Source: an uncultured Eubacteriales bacterium
GTDB lineage: Bacteria > Bacillota > Clostridia > Oscillospirales > Acutalibacteraceae
Assembly (NCBI GenBank): GCA_900314795.1
Contig: OMWP01000025.1
Span: 1-32,782 of the forward strand
Length of the DNA: 32,782 nucleotides
Direction of reading: 5' to 3'
The notes beneath the pieces were generated by a model, which was given only the letters and a program-made list of their open reading frames with translations, was not told the origin of the DNA and ran no database searches. Every line of letters begins with the position of its first letter. The first letter of the stretch is position 1. A program made the translations under genes and the position numbers. Shown here one piece after another: positions 24,304 through 31,906 of the stretch.

Positions 24304-26652
24304 ATGGTTTGTTCAAGATGTCAAAAACGCCCCGCTGTTGTATTTGTATCCAGTAACAAGGACGATCAGCAACCCCGCGGTTATTGTCTGCTGTGCGCGA
24401 AAGAGCTGGGCATCAAGCCTGTAGAAGATATCATCAAGAAGATGGGCATCTCTCCCGATGATCTTGAGTCCGTTCAGGAGCAGATGGACTCCATTATGGA
24501 GAATATGGGAGAAATGGGTGATATGTCCGAAATTGCTCAAAATATGGGAATCCAGCCCCCTGATCCCAACAGCGATCCTGCTGATAATAATGCTGAAAAT
24601 AACGAGGAGGAAGACGGTTTTACCCCCGGCGGCGCCCCTTCTTTCCCGAATTTCTTCAACATGTTCAACAACGCCAACAAAGCGAATAACAACGCTGATA
24701 ACGGCGATAAAACCGGCAAAGGAAAAAAGCCGAATCGGAAAAACCGTAAACATATCGGTCTTTACTGCGAGGATTTGACCGCTAAGGCTCGTAAGGGCAA
24801 TATCGATAATGTCATCGGCAGAGATAAAGAGATCGAGCGTGTGATCCAGATTCTCTCCCGCCGTACAAAAAACAACCCCTGCCTGATCGGTGAACCGGGC
24901 GTTGGTAAAACCGCCATCGCGGAGGGACTTGCGTTGCGTATTGCAAAAGGTAATGTGCCTCACCGTTTGAAGGATAAAGAGATCCAGTTGCTTGATTTGA
25001 CAGCACTGATCGCCGGCACACAGTTTCGCGGACAGTATGAGAGCCGCATCAAGGGATTGACCAAAGAGGTCAAAGAGGCGGGCAATATCATTTTGTTTAT
25101 CGATGAGGTGCATAACCTTGTCGGCGGTGGTGACAGTGAGGGTACCATGAATGCCGCGAACATCCTCAAACCCGCGTTATCCCGCGGCGAGATCCAGGTG
25201 ATCGGCGCGACCACCTTCAACGAATATCGTAAGTATATCGAAAAGGATTCAGCTCTGGAACGCCGCTTCCAGCCCGTTAAGGTCGCGGAGCCGAGCGTCG
25301 GCGATACCATCGATATCCTGATGGGTATCAAGGGATATTATGAGAATCATCATAACGTCAAGGTAGGGGAGGACATCATCCGCAAAGCGGCGGTCTTTTC
25401 CGAAAGATACATCACCGACCGCTTCCTGCCCGATAAGGCGATCGACCTGTTGGATGAAGCGTGCGCCTGCGCCTCTCTGCGCAACAAAGAACGTGAGACA
25501 TATGAATCCTTGATGGATGAGAAAAAAGCGCTTGAAACCTCAAAAGAAGCGATTTCCGGCGAGGAAACGGTTGACTATGAAGCGTTGGCGACTGTTAAAT
25601 CCGAGTTGGCGCGTGTCGATGAACAGCTTGAAGGCTTTGATGAAACGACGCTCACTGCTGAAGTTACCGAGGTCGATCTTGCAAATGTCATCGAGCTTTG
25701 GACGGGGATCCCGCAGTCCAGAGTCCGTGAAAATGAACTGTTGAAGCTCAAGGATATTGAGGATTCCCTGAAAAAGAAGATCATCGGTCAGGATGAAGCG
25801 GTAGATGCGCTCGCCAAGGCGATCAAGCGCTCCCGTGTCCAGATCTCACCCCGCCGCAGACCGGCTTCCTTTATCTTTGTCGGTCCGACAGGTGTCGGTA
25901 AAACAGAGTTGGTCAAGGTGCTGTCGCTCGAGCTGTTTGACACCCCCGAGACCTTGATCCGACTGGATATGTCCGAGTTTATGGAGAAGCACTCTGTCTC
26001 TAAGATTATCGGTTCCCCTCCCGGCTATGTCGGCTATGATGAGGCGGGTCAGGTCACCGAGAAGGTGCGCCGCAGACCGTATTCGGTGCTGTTGTTCGAC
26101 GAGATCGAAAAAGCACATCCCGACGTCATGAACATCCTGCTCCAGATTTTGGATGAGGGTAAGCTGACCGACGCGCATGGCAGAACCGTTGATTTTTCCA
26201 ATACCGTTATTGTCATGACCTCAAATGCCGGTTCGACGAATCGCGAAAACGCCCTCGGTTTCGGCAAAACACAAGAATCAGCCGAACGCGACAGTGTGAT
26301 GAAGGGGCTGCGTGAATTCCTCCGTCCCGAGTTCATCGCTCGTGTTGATGAGATTATTATCTTTAAGAGCCTGAACGAGGATGACTTTGTCAAGATTGCC
26401 GATCTGATGCTCGGCGAGTATGTCGAAACCCTGCGTGAAAAGGGCATTGAATTCCGCTTTGATGAAGCCGCCTGCAAGTACCTTGCCGAAAAATCCTGCA
26501 ACGGTCAGTCGGGCGCGAGAGATCTGCGCAATCTGATCCGTAAAGAGGTAGAGGATAAGATCACCGAGCAGATGATCCTGCACGGCGAGGGCGGTATTTC
26601 CGCTATCGCGCTTTCGGCAAGTGACGATGGCTTGACCGTCGAGACGATCTGA
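24304..26652 (+). CDS. clpE: ClpE-like AAA+ unfoldase (Clp protease ATP-binding subunit)
   Basis: A 782-residue Hsp100 protein. An N-terminal zinc finger has Cys3, Cys6, Cys28 and Cys31, as in ClpE. A long Asn/Asp/Gly-rich linker follows (about 90-150). AAA domain 1 has Walker [10 protein letters not shown] and Walker [10 protein letters not shown] middle coiled-coil/UVR-like region lies at about 400-460. AAA domain 2 has Walker [10 protein letters not shown] and Walker [14 protein letters not shown]. The LGF tripeptide in ENALGFGKT is at the place where ClpC/ClpE contact ClpP. The classic ClpN double repeat is absent, which also fits ClpE. It unfolds damaged proteins for ClpP. AAAGGAGAAGG is the ribosome binding site. 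Confidence 0.88.
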   Translation: MVCSRCQKRPAVVFVSSNKDDQQPRGYCLLCAKELGIKPVEDIIKKMGISPDDLESVQEQMDSIMENMGEMGDMSEIAQNMGIQPPDPNSDPADNNAENNEEEDGFTPGGAPSFPNFFNMFNNANKANNNADNGDKTGKGKKPNRKNRKHIGLYCEDLTAKARKGNIDNVIGRDKEIERVIQILSRRTKNNPCLIGEPGVGKTAIAEGLALRIAKGNVPHRLKDKEIQLLDLTALIAGTQFRGQYESRIKGLTKEVKEAGNIILFIDEVHNLVGGGDSEGTMNAANILKPALSRGEIQVIGATTFNEYRKYIEKDSALERRFQPVKVAEPSVGDTIDILMGIKGYYENHHNVKVGEDIIRKAAVFSERYITDRFLPDKAIDLLDEACACASLRNKERETYESLMDEKKALETSKEAISGEETVDYEALATVKSELARVDEQLEGFDETTLTAEVTEVDLANVIELWTGIPQSRVRENELLKLKDIEDSLKKKIIGQDEAVDALAKAIKRSRVQISPRRRPASFIFVGPTGVGKTELVKVLSLELFDTPETLIRLDMSEFMEKHSVSKIIGSPPGYVGYDEAGQVTEKVRRRPYSVLLFDEIEKAHPDVMNILLQILDEGKLTDAHGRTVDFSNTVIVMTSNAGSTNRENALGFGKTQESAERDSVMKGLREFLRPEFIARVDEIIIFKSLNEDDFVKIADLMLGEYVETLREKGIEFRFDEAACKYLAEKSCNGQSGARDLRNLIRKEVEDKITEQMILHGEGGISAIALSASDDGLTVETI

Positions 26653-26678
26653 TTACGAAAATTATATCAATATAGCAA

Positions 26679-26708
26679 CATGCGGGGCGAATCTATTCGT
26701 CCCGCATG
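26679..26708 (+). terminator. Hairpin downstream of clpE-like, possible terminator
   Basis: A long stem, CATGCGGG with CCCGCATG outside and CGAAT with ATTCG inside, joined by one G-T pair. There is no clear T run after it, so it may be a processing or weak termination signal. Confidence 0.4.
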
Positions 26709-26715
26709 AATGATG

Positions 26716-26743
26716 TTGACATAATTGAAAAATGTGGTATACT
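26716..26743 (+). promoter_or_regulatory. Promoter of the tRNA-Gln gene
   Basis: Perfect -35 TTGACA (26716-26721), 16-bp spacer, -10 TATACT (26738-26743). It is 11 bp upstream of the mature tRNA end, as is usual for tRNA genes. Confidence 0.75.
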
Positions 26744-26754
26744 ATTACTGTTGT

Positions 26755-26829
26755 TGGGAAGTAGCCAAGTGGTAAGGCAACGGACTTTGACTCCGTCATT
26801 CGTGGGTTCGAACCCCGCCTTCCCAGCCA
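26755..26829 (+). tRNA. tRNA-Gln (UUG)
   Basis: A complete cloverleaf. The acceptor stem is TGGGAAG/CTTCCCA (26755-26761 with 26819-26825). The D arm contains AGCCAAGTGGTAAGGC. The anticodon stem ACGGA/TCCGT encloses loop CTTTGAC with anticodon TTG at 26787-26789. The T arm is GTGGGTTCGAACCCC. The discriminator is G and the 3' CCA is encoded (26827-26829). The gene marks the border between the housekeeping run and the accessory island. Confidence 0.95.
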
Positions 26830-26853
26830 TACTAAGTGAATAAAAAGATATTC

Positions 26854-26890
26854 ACGCCAAAAAGCCCGATTCTATCGGGCTTTTTGGCGT
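26854..26890 (+). terminator. Strong terminator after tRNA-Gln
   Basis: A perfect 17-bp stem (26854-26870 with 26874-26890) and a three-base loop TCT. The inner part AAAAAGCCCGAT pairs with ATCGGGCTTTTT, so a U-rich stretch lies in the 3' arm. Confidence 0.85.
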
Positions 26891-27218
26891 CTAAAGAACT
26901 CGTTTTCAGTTGCATGAAACATAGATATTTTTCGGGTATTTTCCCTGTCTGTCGGGTTTTGATCCCTCGAATAGCTAGTTTTTCTACTTTATACTCTTTA
27001 AAATAAACCTGTTTTTCGTACCAAGATTATCACAAATTGTAACATATATGTAGTATTACATTATTTTTCGGTTAACAGCTACTCGGCAGTGCTGATGTAA
27101 AGAACTGCACCGTACTATCTTCTAAGAAATGAAGGAAATTAGCCCCAAAAGGGTAAAGTTATCGCCCGAAAGGGCATATGATCCTCCATAGCTCAGTCGG
27201 TAGTGATGGCGTCTAGAT
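26891..27218. other. AT-rich intergenic stretch with a tRNA-like 5' fragment
   Basis: No gene is visible in this 328-bp stretch. The left part is AT-rich and featureless. A small hairpin GCCC-GAAA-GGGC lies near 27163-27174. At about 27181-27204 the sequence CCTCCATAGCTCAGTCGGTAG looks like the acceptor and D arm of a tRNA, but no anticodon or T arm follows. This may be a remnant of an integration event near the tRNA-Gln gene. Confidence 0.45.
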
Positions 27219-27233
27219 TTGCACCGTACTATC
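27106..27233 (+). repeat. 14-bp direct repeat pair, 114 bp apart
   Basis: TGCACCGTACTATC occurs exactly at 27106-27119 and again at 27220-27233. The second copy is at the 5' edge of the VirB4 remnant frame. The 114-bp unit contains the tRNA-like fragment. It could be a duplication or an insertion with a long target repeat. Confidence 0.6.
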
Positions 27234-27656
27234 CTATCCTTTATGAGCAACCAGCTTCTCGGCGAAGGTCACACGGCTGCATCTATTGATGAGCTGTACT
27301 TGTTCCTTACTAACATGACCGCAATCGAATATATCCGCAACGCCATGAAGCGTGTGCGAAAGAAAGAATCCTCGATCATTCTGGCGTCCCAGAACATCGA
27401 GGACTTTTTGATTCCCTCTATTCGAGAGTTTACAAAGCCGTTGTTCTCCATCCCCACGCACCAGTTCCTGTTTAATGCCGGACAGATCAATCCCAAGGAA
27501 TATATGGATGCTTTGATGGTGGAGCCGTCTGAGTACGAACTGATTAAGTATCCTGAGCGAGGAACATGTCTGTATCGTTGCGGTAATGAAAGATATCTTC
27601 TTCAGGTCATCGCGCCTGATTACAAAGCGGCGATGTTCGGTAATACTAATCCTTAA
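27219..27656 (+). pseudogene. C-terminal remnant of a VirB4/TraE-type conjugation ATPase
   Basis: An open frame of about 140 residues matching only the C-terminal end of a conjugative type IV secretion ATPase. The Walker B-like piece is SIDELYLFL, followed by EYIRNAMKRVRKK, LASQNIEDFLIP and KPLFSIPTHQFLFN, as in VirB4 proteins of Firmicute integrative elements. Walker A and the whole N-terminal part (several hundred residues) are missing. The frame opens with a poor TTG at 27219, and the first ATG is at 27243. The last four residues NTNP and the stop come from a MITE-like insertion. Without it the frame would end GKAGGR at 27933. The gene is a relic of a lost conjugative element. Confidence 0.8.
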
Positions 27657-27917
27657 TAAAATGTTTTAATCAGATATTAGTAATATATTTCGGATAGCGC
27701 GACGGGAGACGCAGACAGGCTTGAGGTGTTGTCCAAATCTTTGATTTGGCTAACAACACCCATGCAACAACACTCCAAGAGCGAAGCGATTGGCTTAGTG
27801 TCACTGCTGGCGCCCCAACCGGATAAGCCTACCGAGTACAGCGAACGACGACGACAACAAAGCTATACGAAATATAGCGCAATAGATGATAAAGTTTTTT
27901 ATTAAGGATTAGTATAA
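27641..27917. mobile_element. 271-bp MITE-like element with 18-bp terminal inverted repeats and TAA target duplication
   Basis: The ends TACTAATCCTTAATAAAA (27644-27661) and their perfect reverse complement (27897-27914) form 18-bp terminal inverted repeats. The element is flanked by TAA on both sides (27641-27643 and 27915-27917), a target duplication. Cutting out the element and one TAA restores the VirB4 frame to GKAGGR and a stop, which supports a true insertion. There is no transposase gene inside. Internal structures are a long hairpin at 27725-27760 (GGTGTTGT with ACAACACC outside, CCAAATC with GATTTGG inside), GGCTTA/TAAGCC, and GCTATA/TATAGC at 27862-27878. It could be moved by a transposase elsewhere in the genome, and its RNA could be highly structured. 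Confidence 0.75.
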
Positions 27918-27936
27918 GGCAGGCGGTAGATAAATA

Positions 27937-27966
27937 ATCCACCCTTCTGAGATAAGAAGGGTGGAT
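27937..27966 (-). terminator. Terminator of the ubiquitin-dockerin gene
   Basis: Perfect 12-bp stem ATCCACCCTTCT (27937-27948) with AGAAGGGTGGAT (27955-27966) and a six-base loop. On the minus strand the 3' flank is TTATTTAT, a weak U-tract. Confidence 0.65.
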
Positions 27967-27971
27967 AAAAA

Positions 27972-30038
27972 TCATATTTCTTCCCCGATAGAATAGGGGA
28001 TCTTCATGCCTGAGAGCCAACGCTGAATCCATGTTGCGTCAATAATTGAGATTTCACCATCTGCGTCCGCATCGGCGGCAGTTTCGCTGAAGGTTTCCGG
28101 TACTTTCATATCTAATAAAAGCCGCTGAATCCAAGATACATCGAGAATGGTAACTTTTCCGTCACCGTCAGCGTCGCCGAGAATGGCGGGAGGGACAGCC
28201 TGAGTGGACAGCGAAACAGCCAGCGACATCCGCCCGAAGGCTTCCTCCACCGTTGCGCCGTTCGCGGTCACGACGGTATCTTCATCCATCCAGTAGCCGA
28301 AATCGGGATTGAGCAGGCAATCAACATAGTAGGTTCTGCCTTTCTCAAAAGTCCCTTCAAAGTCAGTGTATTCATCGTTGCTTTTGGTGTACCATTTAGT
28401 ATACTGGAATTCGGGATCGGTATAGAACGAATAATGCGCGCCCTTTTCAACAGTCAATACGGGAGCGGGCGACTGAATACCGTCTGTTATGGTAACGGTT
28501 GTTCCAATAATGGGCTGAGCGAGCGTCAGGGTGAGCTCCTTGATCTTGGTGTAGAAGCAGGCGTACACGGTCATATCGGATGTAACGATCGTATCGAGCA
28601 GAGCGCCTGCGTCTTCAATTAATTCATCTGCGTCGGCAAATTCATCCAGCGGCTTTGTCGCAAGTTCGCGGAAGATATAGTCCTCGGTCTCCATTGCGCC
28701 GAGTGTCTCAAATACTCCTGCGTTATCAAGCGCGTCAAAGAACCTTGCGCCGCGCAGTACATCTACGGAAAGATCCTCTCCGTACTCGCCGCAGTCAATG
28801 GCGACGGTACAGTAGGGCGATGCGAGCCTCACCTCAGTTGCGCCGGAGCCGTCTTCATTGACGATGGCAGGCCTGCCGTACCATGTTCCGACAGAGCCGC
28901 CCTTCGGAGCAACGATCTCCATGTCGTCAGAGAGGGTGATCGCTCCTGCATAGGAAGCTACGGCGATGTTGTCGCAAGTTACATCAACCGATGTTTTCGT
29001 TCCGCTGATGCGGATACCTTCATCACCCATAGCGTACAAGCCTATGTCTTTACCGTTGCTGAGGGTGATCCTGCCGCCGGCGACAGAGATAGCTTCAGCG
29101 ACGATTCCCTGTTTATAGTTATTCACAGCCATCATACCGCCGGACATGGTAAAGCGATCTGCATAGACGCCGCTGCCGTACATCGTCATATCGTCTTGCA
29201 AATAGTCGGCGTCAATGGTGATCTCTCCGCCGTTTACGGTCATTTCCGCACATTCGAAAGCAAATGTGTTGATCGTTTCGCCAAATCTGCTCCCTTGTAT
29301 TTTTGCGTCGTAACGACCGCTGTTTATCGTGATCGCTTTATTATAGGAGAATACAGGCTCGTTAAAGCCGTCTAGGGTCAGGCTTCCGTCAGATTCGGAA
29401 GAGAAGACCATGTTTCCGAATGAGCTGATGGCTGTGCTTTGGCGCATTTGTTCTCCGTTTTGCTCATAATCTGCATTCAAATAGTTTTCTCCCGACAAAA
29501 GGATGTTGAGGTTGTCGAGGCGCGAGTGTATCAAAGCACCGTAATATTCACCGTTAATGCCTTGGACGTTATCGAGCATCAGTGTGGCGGTTTCGGGATC
29601 ATAGACAGCAGATCCCTTTATCACGGAGGGAATCTCATTGCAGTTCTCGGAGGTGACCTGTATGCCGCCTACCCAAAGGTTGTAACTGATAACATTGTCT
29701 TCGCCTCTGAGGCGCAGTACCAGGTGCAGGGTAGATTCCTTCTGAATGTTATAATCCGCGAGGGTGCGTCCGTCCTCGAGCTGCTTACCGGCAAAGATCA
29801 GCCTCTGCTGATCCGGTGTGATCCCCTCTTTTTCCTGTATCTTACTCTTGATATTCTCGATTGTGTCATTGGATTCGACATCAAGCGTGACTGTCTTTCC
29901 GGTCAGGGTGCGGACAAATATCTGCATTCCTGTCGGAGCAAGCGCAACATTTGCCGCAGTCGCGCTCACAGAAAGAGCGCCGAACAGCACGCATACGGAA
30001 AGAAGCACAGCAAATACTCTCTTGGTGATCTTCTTCAT
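27972..30038 (-). CDS. Secreted ubiquitin-domain protein with C-terminal dockerin
   Basis: A 688-residue protein. A signal peptide (1-29) ends SATAA. A full ubiquitin domain covers residues 38-113, starting [12 protein letters not shown] and ending HLVLRLRGE. By eye 65 of 76 residues equal human ubiquitin; the changes are K6R, I13V, E16D, P19S, S20N, V26I, A28S, D32E, P37T, S57A and G76E. Next comes a long beta-helix-like region (about 115-400; [23 protein letters not shown]). A beta-sandwich-like part follows (about 510-615). The end is a type I dockerin with two calcium loops, [12 protein letters not shown] and [12 protein letters not shown] (about 621-680). The start at 30038 has AAGGAGG 7 bp upstream. 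A LytTR regulator is divergent. The domains are clear; a role as host-directed ubiquitin mimic displayed through a cohesin is inference. Confidence 0.92.
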   Translation of the reverse strand: MKKITKRVFAVLLSVCVLFGALSVSATAANVALAPTGMQIFVRTLTGKTVTLDVESNDTIENIKSKIQEKEGITPDQQRLIFAGKQLEDGRTLADYNIQKESTLHLVLRLRGEDNVISYNLWVGGIQVTSENCNEIPSVIKGSAVYDPETATLMLDNVQGINGEYYGALIHSRLDNLNILLSGENYLNADYEQNGEQMRQSTAISSFGNMVFSSESDGSLTLDGFNEPVFSYNKAITINSGRYDAKIQGSRFGETINTFAFECAEMTVNGGEITIDADYLQDDMTMYGSGVYADRFTMSGGMMAVNNYKQGIVAEAISVAGGRITLSNGKDIGLYAMGDEGIRISGTKTSVDVTCDNIAVASYAGAITLSDDMEIVAPKGGSVGTWYGRPAIVNEDGSGATEVRLASPYCTVAIDCGEYGEDLSVDVLRGARFFDALDNAGVFETLGAMETEDYIFRELATKPLDEFADADELIEDAGALLDTIVTSDMTVYACFYTKIKELTLTLAQPIIGTTVTITDGIQSPAPVLTVEKGAHYSFYTDPEFQYTKWYTKSNDEYTDFEGTFEKGRTYYVDCLLNPDFGYWMDEDTVVTANGATVEEAFGRMSLAVSLSTQAVPPAILGDADGDGKVTILDVSWIQRLLLDMKVPETFSETAADADADGEISIIDATWIQRWLSGMKIPYSIGEEI

Positions 30039-30088
30039 AATCAATCCTCCTTGTGTTCTGTTCAGGTCAGTATCTTCATTACGATATC

Positions 30089-30118
30089 ATTGTACTATAT
30101 CACGATTTCCGTCGTCAA
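30089..30118 (-). promoter_or_regulatory. Promoter of the ubiquitin-dockerin gene
   Basis: On the minus strand, -35 TTGACG (complement of 30113-30118), an 18-bp spacer and -10 TACAAT (complement of 30089-30094). The putative LytTR operator starts 9 bp upstream of the -35 box. Confidence 0.55.
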
Positions 30119-30126
30119 TAGATTTT

Positions 30127-30160
30127 CGAAAAAGACTTGTATTTTTGCGAAAAGAACTTG
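30127..30160. promoter_or_regulatory. Putative LytTR operator (two direct repeats, 21-bp period)
   Basis: CGAAAAAGACTTG (30127-30139) and CGAAAAGAACTTG (30148-30160) are near-identical 13-bp direct repeats with starts 21 bp apart, two DNA turns. On the minus strand they read CAAGTCTTTTTCG and CAAGTTCTTTTCG, close to the LytTR/AgrA half-site pattern. The pair lies upstream of the ubiquitin-gene -35 and overlaps the -35 of the regulator gene. Confidence 0.6.
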
Positions 30161-30186
30161 CCCCGCTACAGGCTTTTTGATATAAT
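30158..30186 (+). promoter_or_regulatory. Promoter of the LytTR regulator gene
   Basis: -35 TTGCCC (30158-30163), a 17-bp spacer and extended -10 TGATATAAT with the hexamer at 30181-30186. The -35 box overlaps the second operator repeat, which suggests autoregulation. Confidence 0.65.
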
Positions 30187-30215
30187 GACAGCAATAACAA
30201 ATCGGGAGCAAGAAG

Positions 30216-31040
30216 ATGAACCAACAACAGATTGCCGATCTCTCGGCTGAACTGATTATGAAATACTATGATAACGACTATATGCCGTTCCTGATGCACA
30301 TGGACGATGACGCGCTATGGTACGGTCCCGCCGAGGGACAATTCCTGCACGGTAGGGAAAAGATGATCGAGGTATGGAACGCCGAGGACCACTCTCTGTC
30401 CTTTTCCTTGGGAAATATCGAGGTCATGCACACAAGCGCTCATCCTTCGTCCTGCGATGTGATGTTGAGTTATCACGTTACTACGCACTATCCCGATCAC
30501 CATGACATCACCCTGTATCAGCGCCTGCTCCTGACTTGGTGCGAGCGTATGATTGAGGATGAGAACGGCAGCAAAGAGAAACAGCCAAGGATACTGCTCT
30601 GTCATATCTCCAACCCTCATTCCATGCATGAGGAGGATACGATATATCCGAAAAACTTTCATCAGATCTATTACAGCAGCGCTTCTCTCAGACAAAACGG
30701 TGATCGCATCCACTTCCACGGACTTGACCGTTCGGATTACTTTATCCTTTCCGATACCGTTGTATATATCGAAGCGGCTCACGAGAGCAGACACAGTATC
30801 CTGCATACTGTCGATGGAGAATCGGTCGAGGTGTTTACAAGTGTATCTGCGCTTGAAAAAAGATATCATCATCTGTTCCTCAGGTGTCATCAGAGCTATC
30901 TGGTCAATCCCGGTTATATCCGAAACATTCGGCGGTTTAAGCTGACGCTGTCTGATGGCACTCAGCTGCCGATCCCTGAGAAGAAATATACAGCTTTTCG
31001 CGATATGGCGATTCAGCAGTTTTCAAGCAAATCCTTGTAG
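30216..31040 (+). CDS. LytTR-family transcription regulator with NTF2/SnoaL-like N-terminus
   Basis: A 274-residue protein. The N-terminal half (about 1-120) looks like an NTF2/SnoaL-type ligand-binding fold (ALWYGPAEGQFLHGREKMIE). The C-terminal part (about 170-270) is a LytTR DNA-binding domain: DTVVYIEAAHESRHSILHT, then FTSVSALEKRYHHLFLRCHQ, SYLVNPGYIRNIRRF and a final TQLPIPEKKY. There is no response-regulator receiver domain, so it probably senses a small molecule directly instead of phosphorylation. GGGAG is the ribosome binding site. It is divergent from the ubiquitin-dockerin gene and shares the putative operator, so it is the likely regulator of that gene. Confidence 0.85.
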   Translation: MNQQQIADLSAELIMKYYDNDYMPFLMHMDDDALWYGPAEGQFLHGREKMIEVWNAEDHSLSFSLGNIEVMHTSAHPSSCDVMLSYHVTTHYPDHHDITLYQRLLLTWCERMIEDENGSKEKQPRILLCHISNPHSMHEEDTIYPKNFHQIYYSSASLRQNGDRIHFHGLDRSDYFILSDTVVYIEAAHESRHSILHTVDGESVEVFTSVSALEKRYHHLFLRCHQSYLVNPGYIRNIRRFKLTLSDGTQLPIPEKKYTAFRDMAIQQFSSKSL

Positions 31041-31102
31041 ACAATATCTGTATGATCTGTTATCATAATGAATAATCAGACTTGAAACTGAGGGTGAAAG
31101 AT

Positions 31103-31285
31103 ATGGAGTACGGGTATTCGATCCTGATGGGGATTTTTGCCGGTCTTATTCTGATTTATGTCGGGTTGATGGCGCTGACTAAAGACTATAAAATGTTGCC
31201 CTTTCGTGCAACCGTGTCAGTACAGCCGAAAGACGAGAAACGGTATATGAATATGGCTTGGAACGAAGATCATGCGAGGGGTTGA
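31103..31285 (+). CDS. Small single-pass membrane protein
   Basis: A 60-residue protein starting MEYGYSILMGIFAGLILIYV with one hydrophobic segment (about 5-28), followed by a basic stretch KDYKMLPFRATVSVQPKDEK. The ATG at 31103 follows GAGGGTGAAAG; an in-frame upstream ATG at 31082 has none. I do not know a function. It might be a C-terminally truncated copy of a longer family, but this cannot be shown here. It is the first of four closely spaced plus-strand genes. Confidence 0.5.
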   Translation: MEYGYSILMGIFAGLILIYVGLMALTKDYKMLPFRATVSVQPKDEKRYMNMAWNEDHARG

Positions 31286-31290
31286 GTGAT

Positions 31291-31458
31291 ATGAAAAATG
31301 TACCGTTCAAAAAGCAAAGCAAAAAAGAACAGCGTAGATTCCACGCTCGGCTGAGAAGAGATTAGAACGGCTTGAAGCCGACCACCAGAGTGGTAAAGAG
31401 CAAAATGGTTTACGATAGAAGGAAACTGCAGAAACCAAGTGCGAATGATGGTGAATGA
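31291..31458 (+). pseudogene. Small basic ORF interrupted by an in-frame TAG
   Basis: Starting at ATG 31291 the frame reads MKNVPFKKQSKKEQRRFHAR and four more residues, then a TAG at 31363-31365. Read through the TAG, the same frame continues for 30 residues with similar basic character (NGLKPTTRVVKSKMVYDRRK) to a TGA at 31456-31458, two bases from the next start. The most likely reading is a former 55-residue protein in which a Trp codon (TGG) became TAG. A true 24-residue peptide is the alternative. Confidence 0.5.
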
Positions 31459-31459
31459 G

Positions 31460-31906
31460 ATGGACGATATCAAAACTTTGAGAGCAAATGAAACATGGCA
31501 GAGAGCCGGAGCTTACTCCGTCAGGATTCAGGGGATGAACCGCCAGCACCATATCTCTTTGCAAGAGGAATTCGATGAGCATGACGGCGATAAGAGCAAA
31601 TACATCGTTCTGATAGACGACACCTATCCTGTTGCAACTTGCCGTTTCTATGAGCTGGATGAAAATACGGTTCTGGTCGGACGAGTCGTAGTTCTTCCCG
31701 AATATCGAGGAAAGCATCTCGGCTGCAGAGTGATCGCAGAAGCTGAAAAGTGGATTGCAGAACTCGGCTATACAGAAATAGTAATCGACGCCAGATTGGA
31801 AGCGACAGGCTTTTATGAAAGGCTCGGATACAAGCAAAGAGACGGTGAAGTTTTCAAAAGTTGGAAATTTGATTGTACAAGAATGGTTAAAAGGATAAAC
31901 GTATGA
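31460..31906 (+). CDS. GNAT-family N-acetyltransferase
   Basis: A 148-residue protein of the GNAT fold. The acetyl-CoA-binding region is VGRVVVLPEYRGKHLGCRVI, with the Arg/Gly pattern R-G-K-x-L-G. GFYERLGYKQRDGE is the typical end. The ATG at 31460 follows GGTGA; upstream in-frame ATGs at 31439-31445 overlap the broken small ORF and have weaker sites. The substrate (amine, antibiotic, peptide or other) cannot be read. The stop overlaps the start of the next acetyltransferase by 4 bp, so the two form a translationally coupled pair. Confidence 0.85.
   Translation: MDDIKTLRANETWQRAGAYSVRIQGMNRQHHISLQEEFDEHDGDKSKYIVLIDDTYPVATCRFYELDENTVLVGRVVVLPEYRGKHLGCRVIAEAEKWIAELGYTEIVIDARLEATGFYERLGYKQRDGEVFKSWKFDCTRMVKRINV

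Noticed and set aside
24313-25113. Minus-strand ORF of 266 codons opposite clpE-like
   Set aside because: A shadow of the ClpE-like frame; no ribosome binding site and no recognisable domain.
27644-27914. Known riboswitch or group I/II intron as explanation of the inverted-repeat element
   Set aside because: I could not find core motifs of cobalamin, c-di-GMP, fluoride or hammerhead RNAs or intron domains; the target duplication and restored frame fit a MITE-like insertion better.
31363-31365. Recoding of TAG as an extra amino acid (pyrrolysine)
   Set aside because: No supporting pyl genes are visible and a simple Trp-to-stop mutation explains the break.
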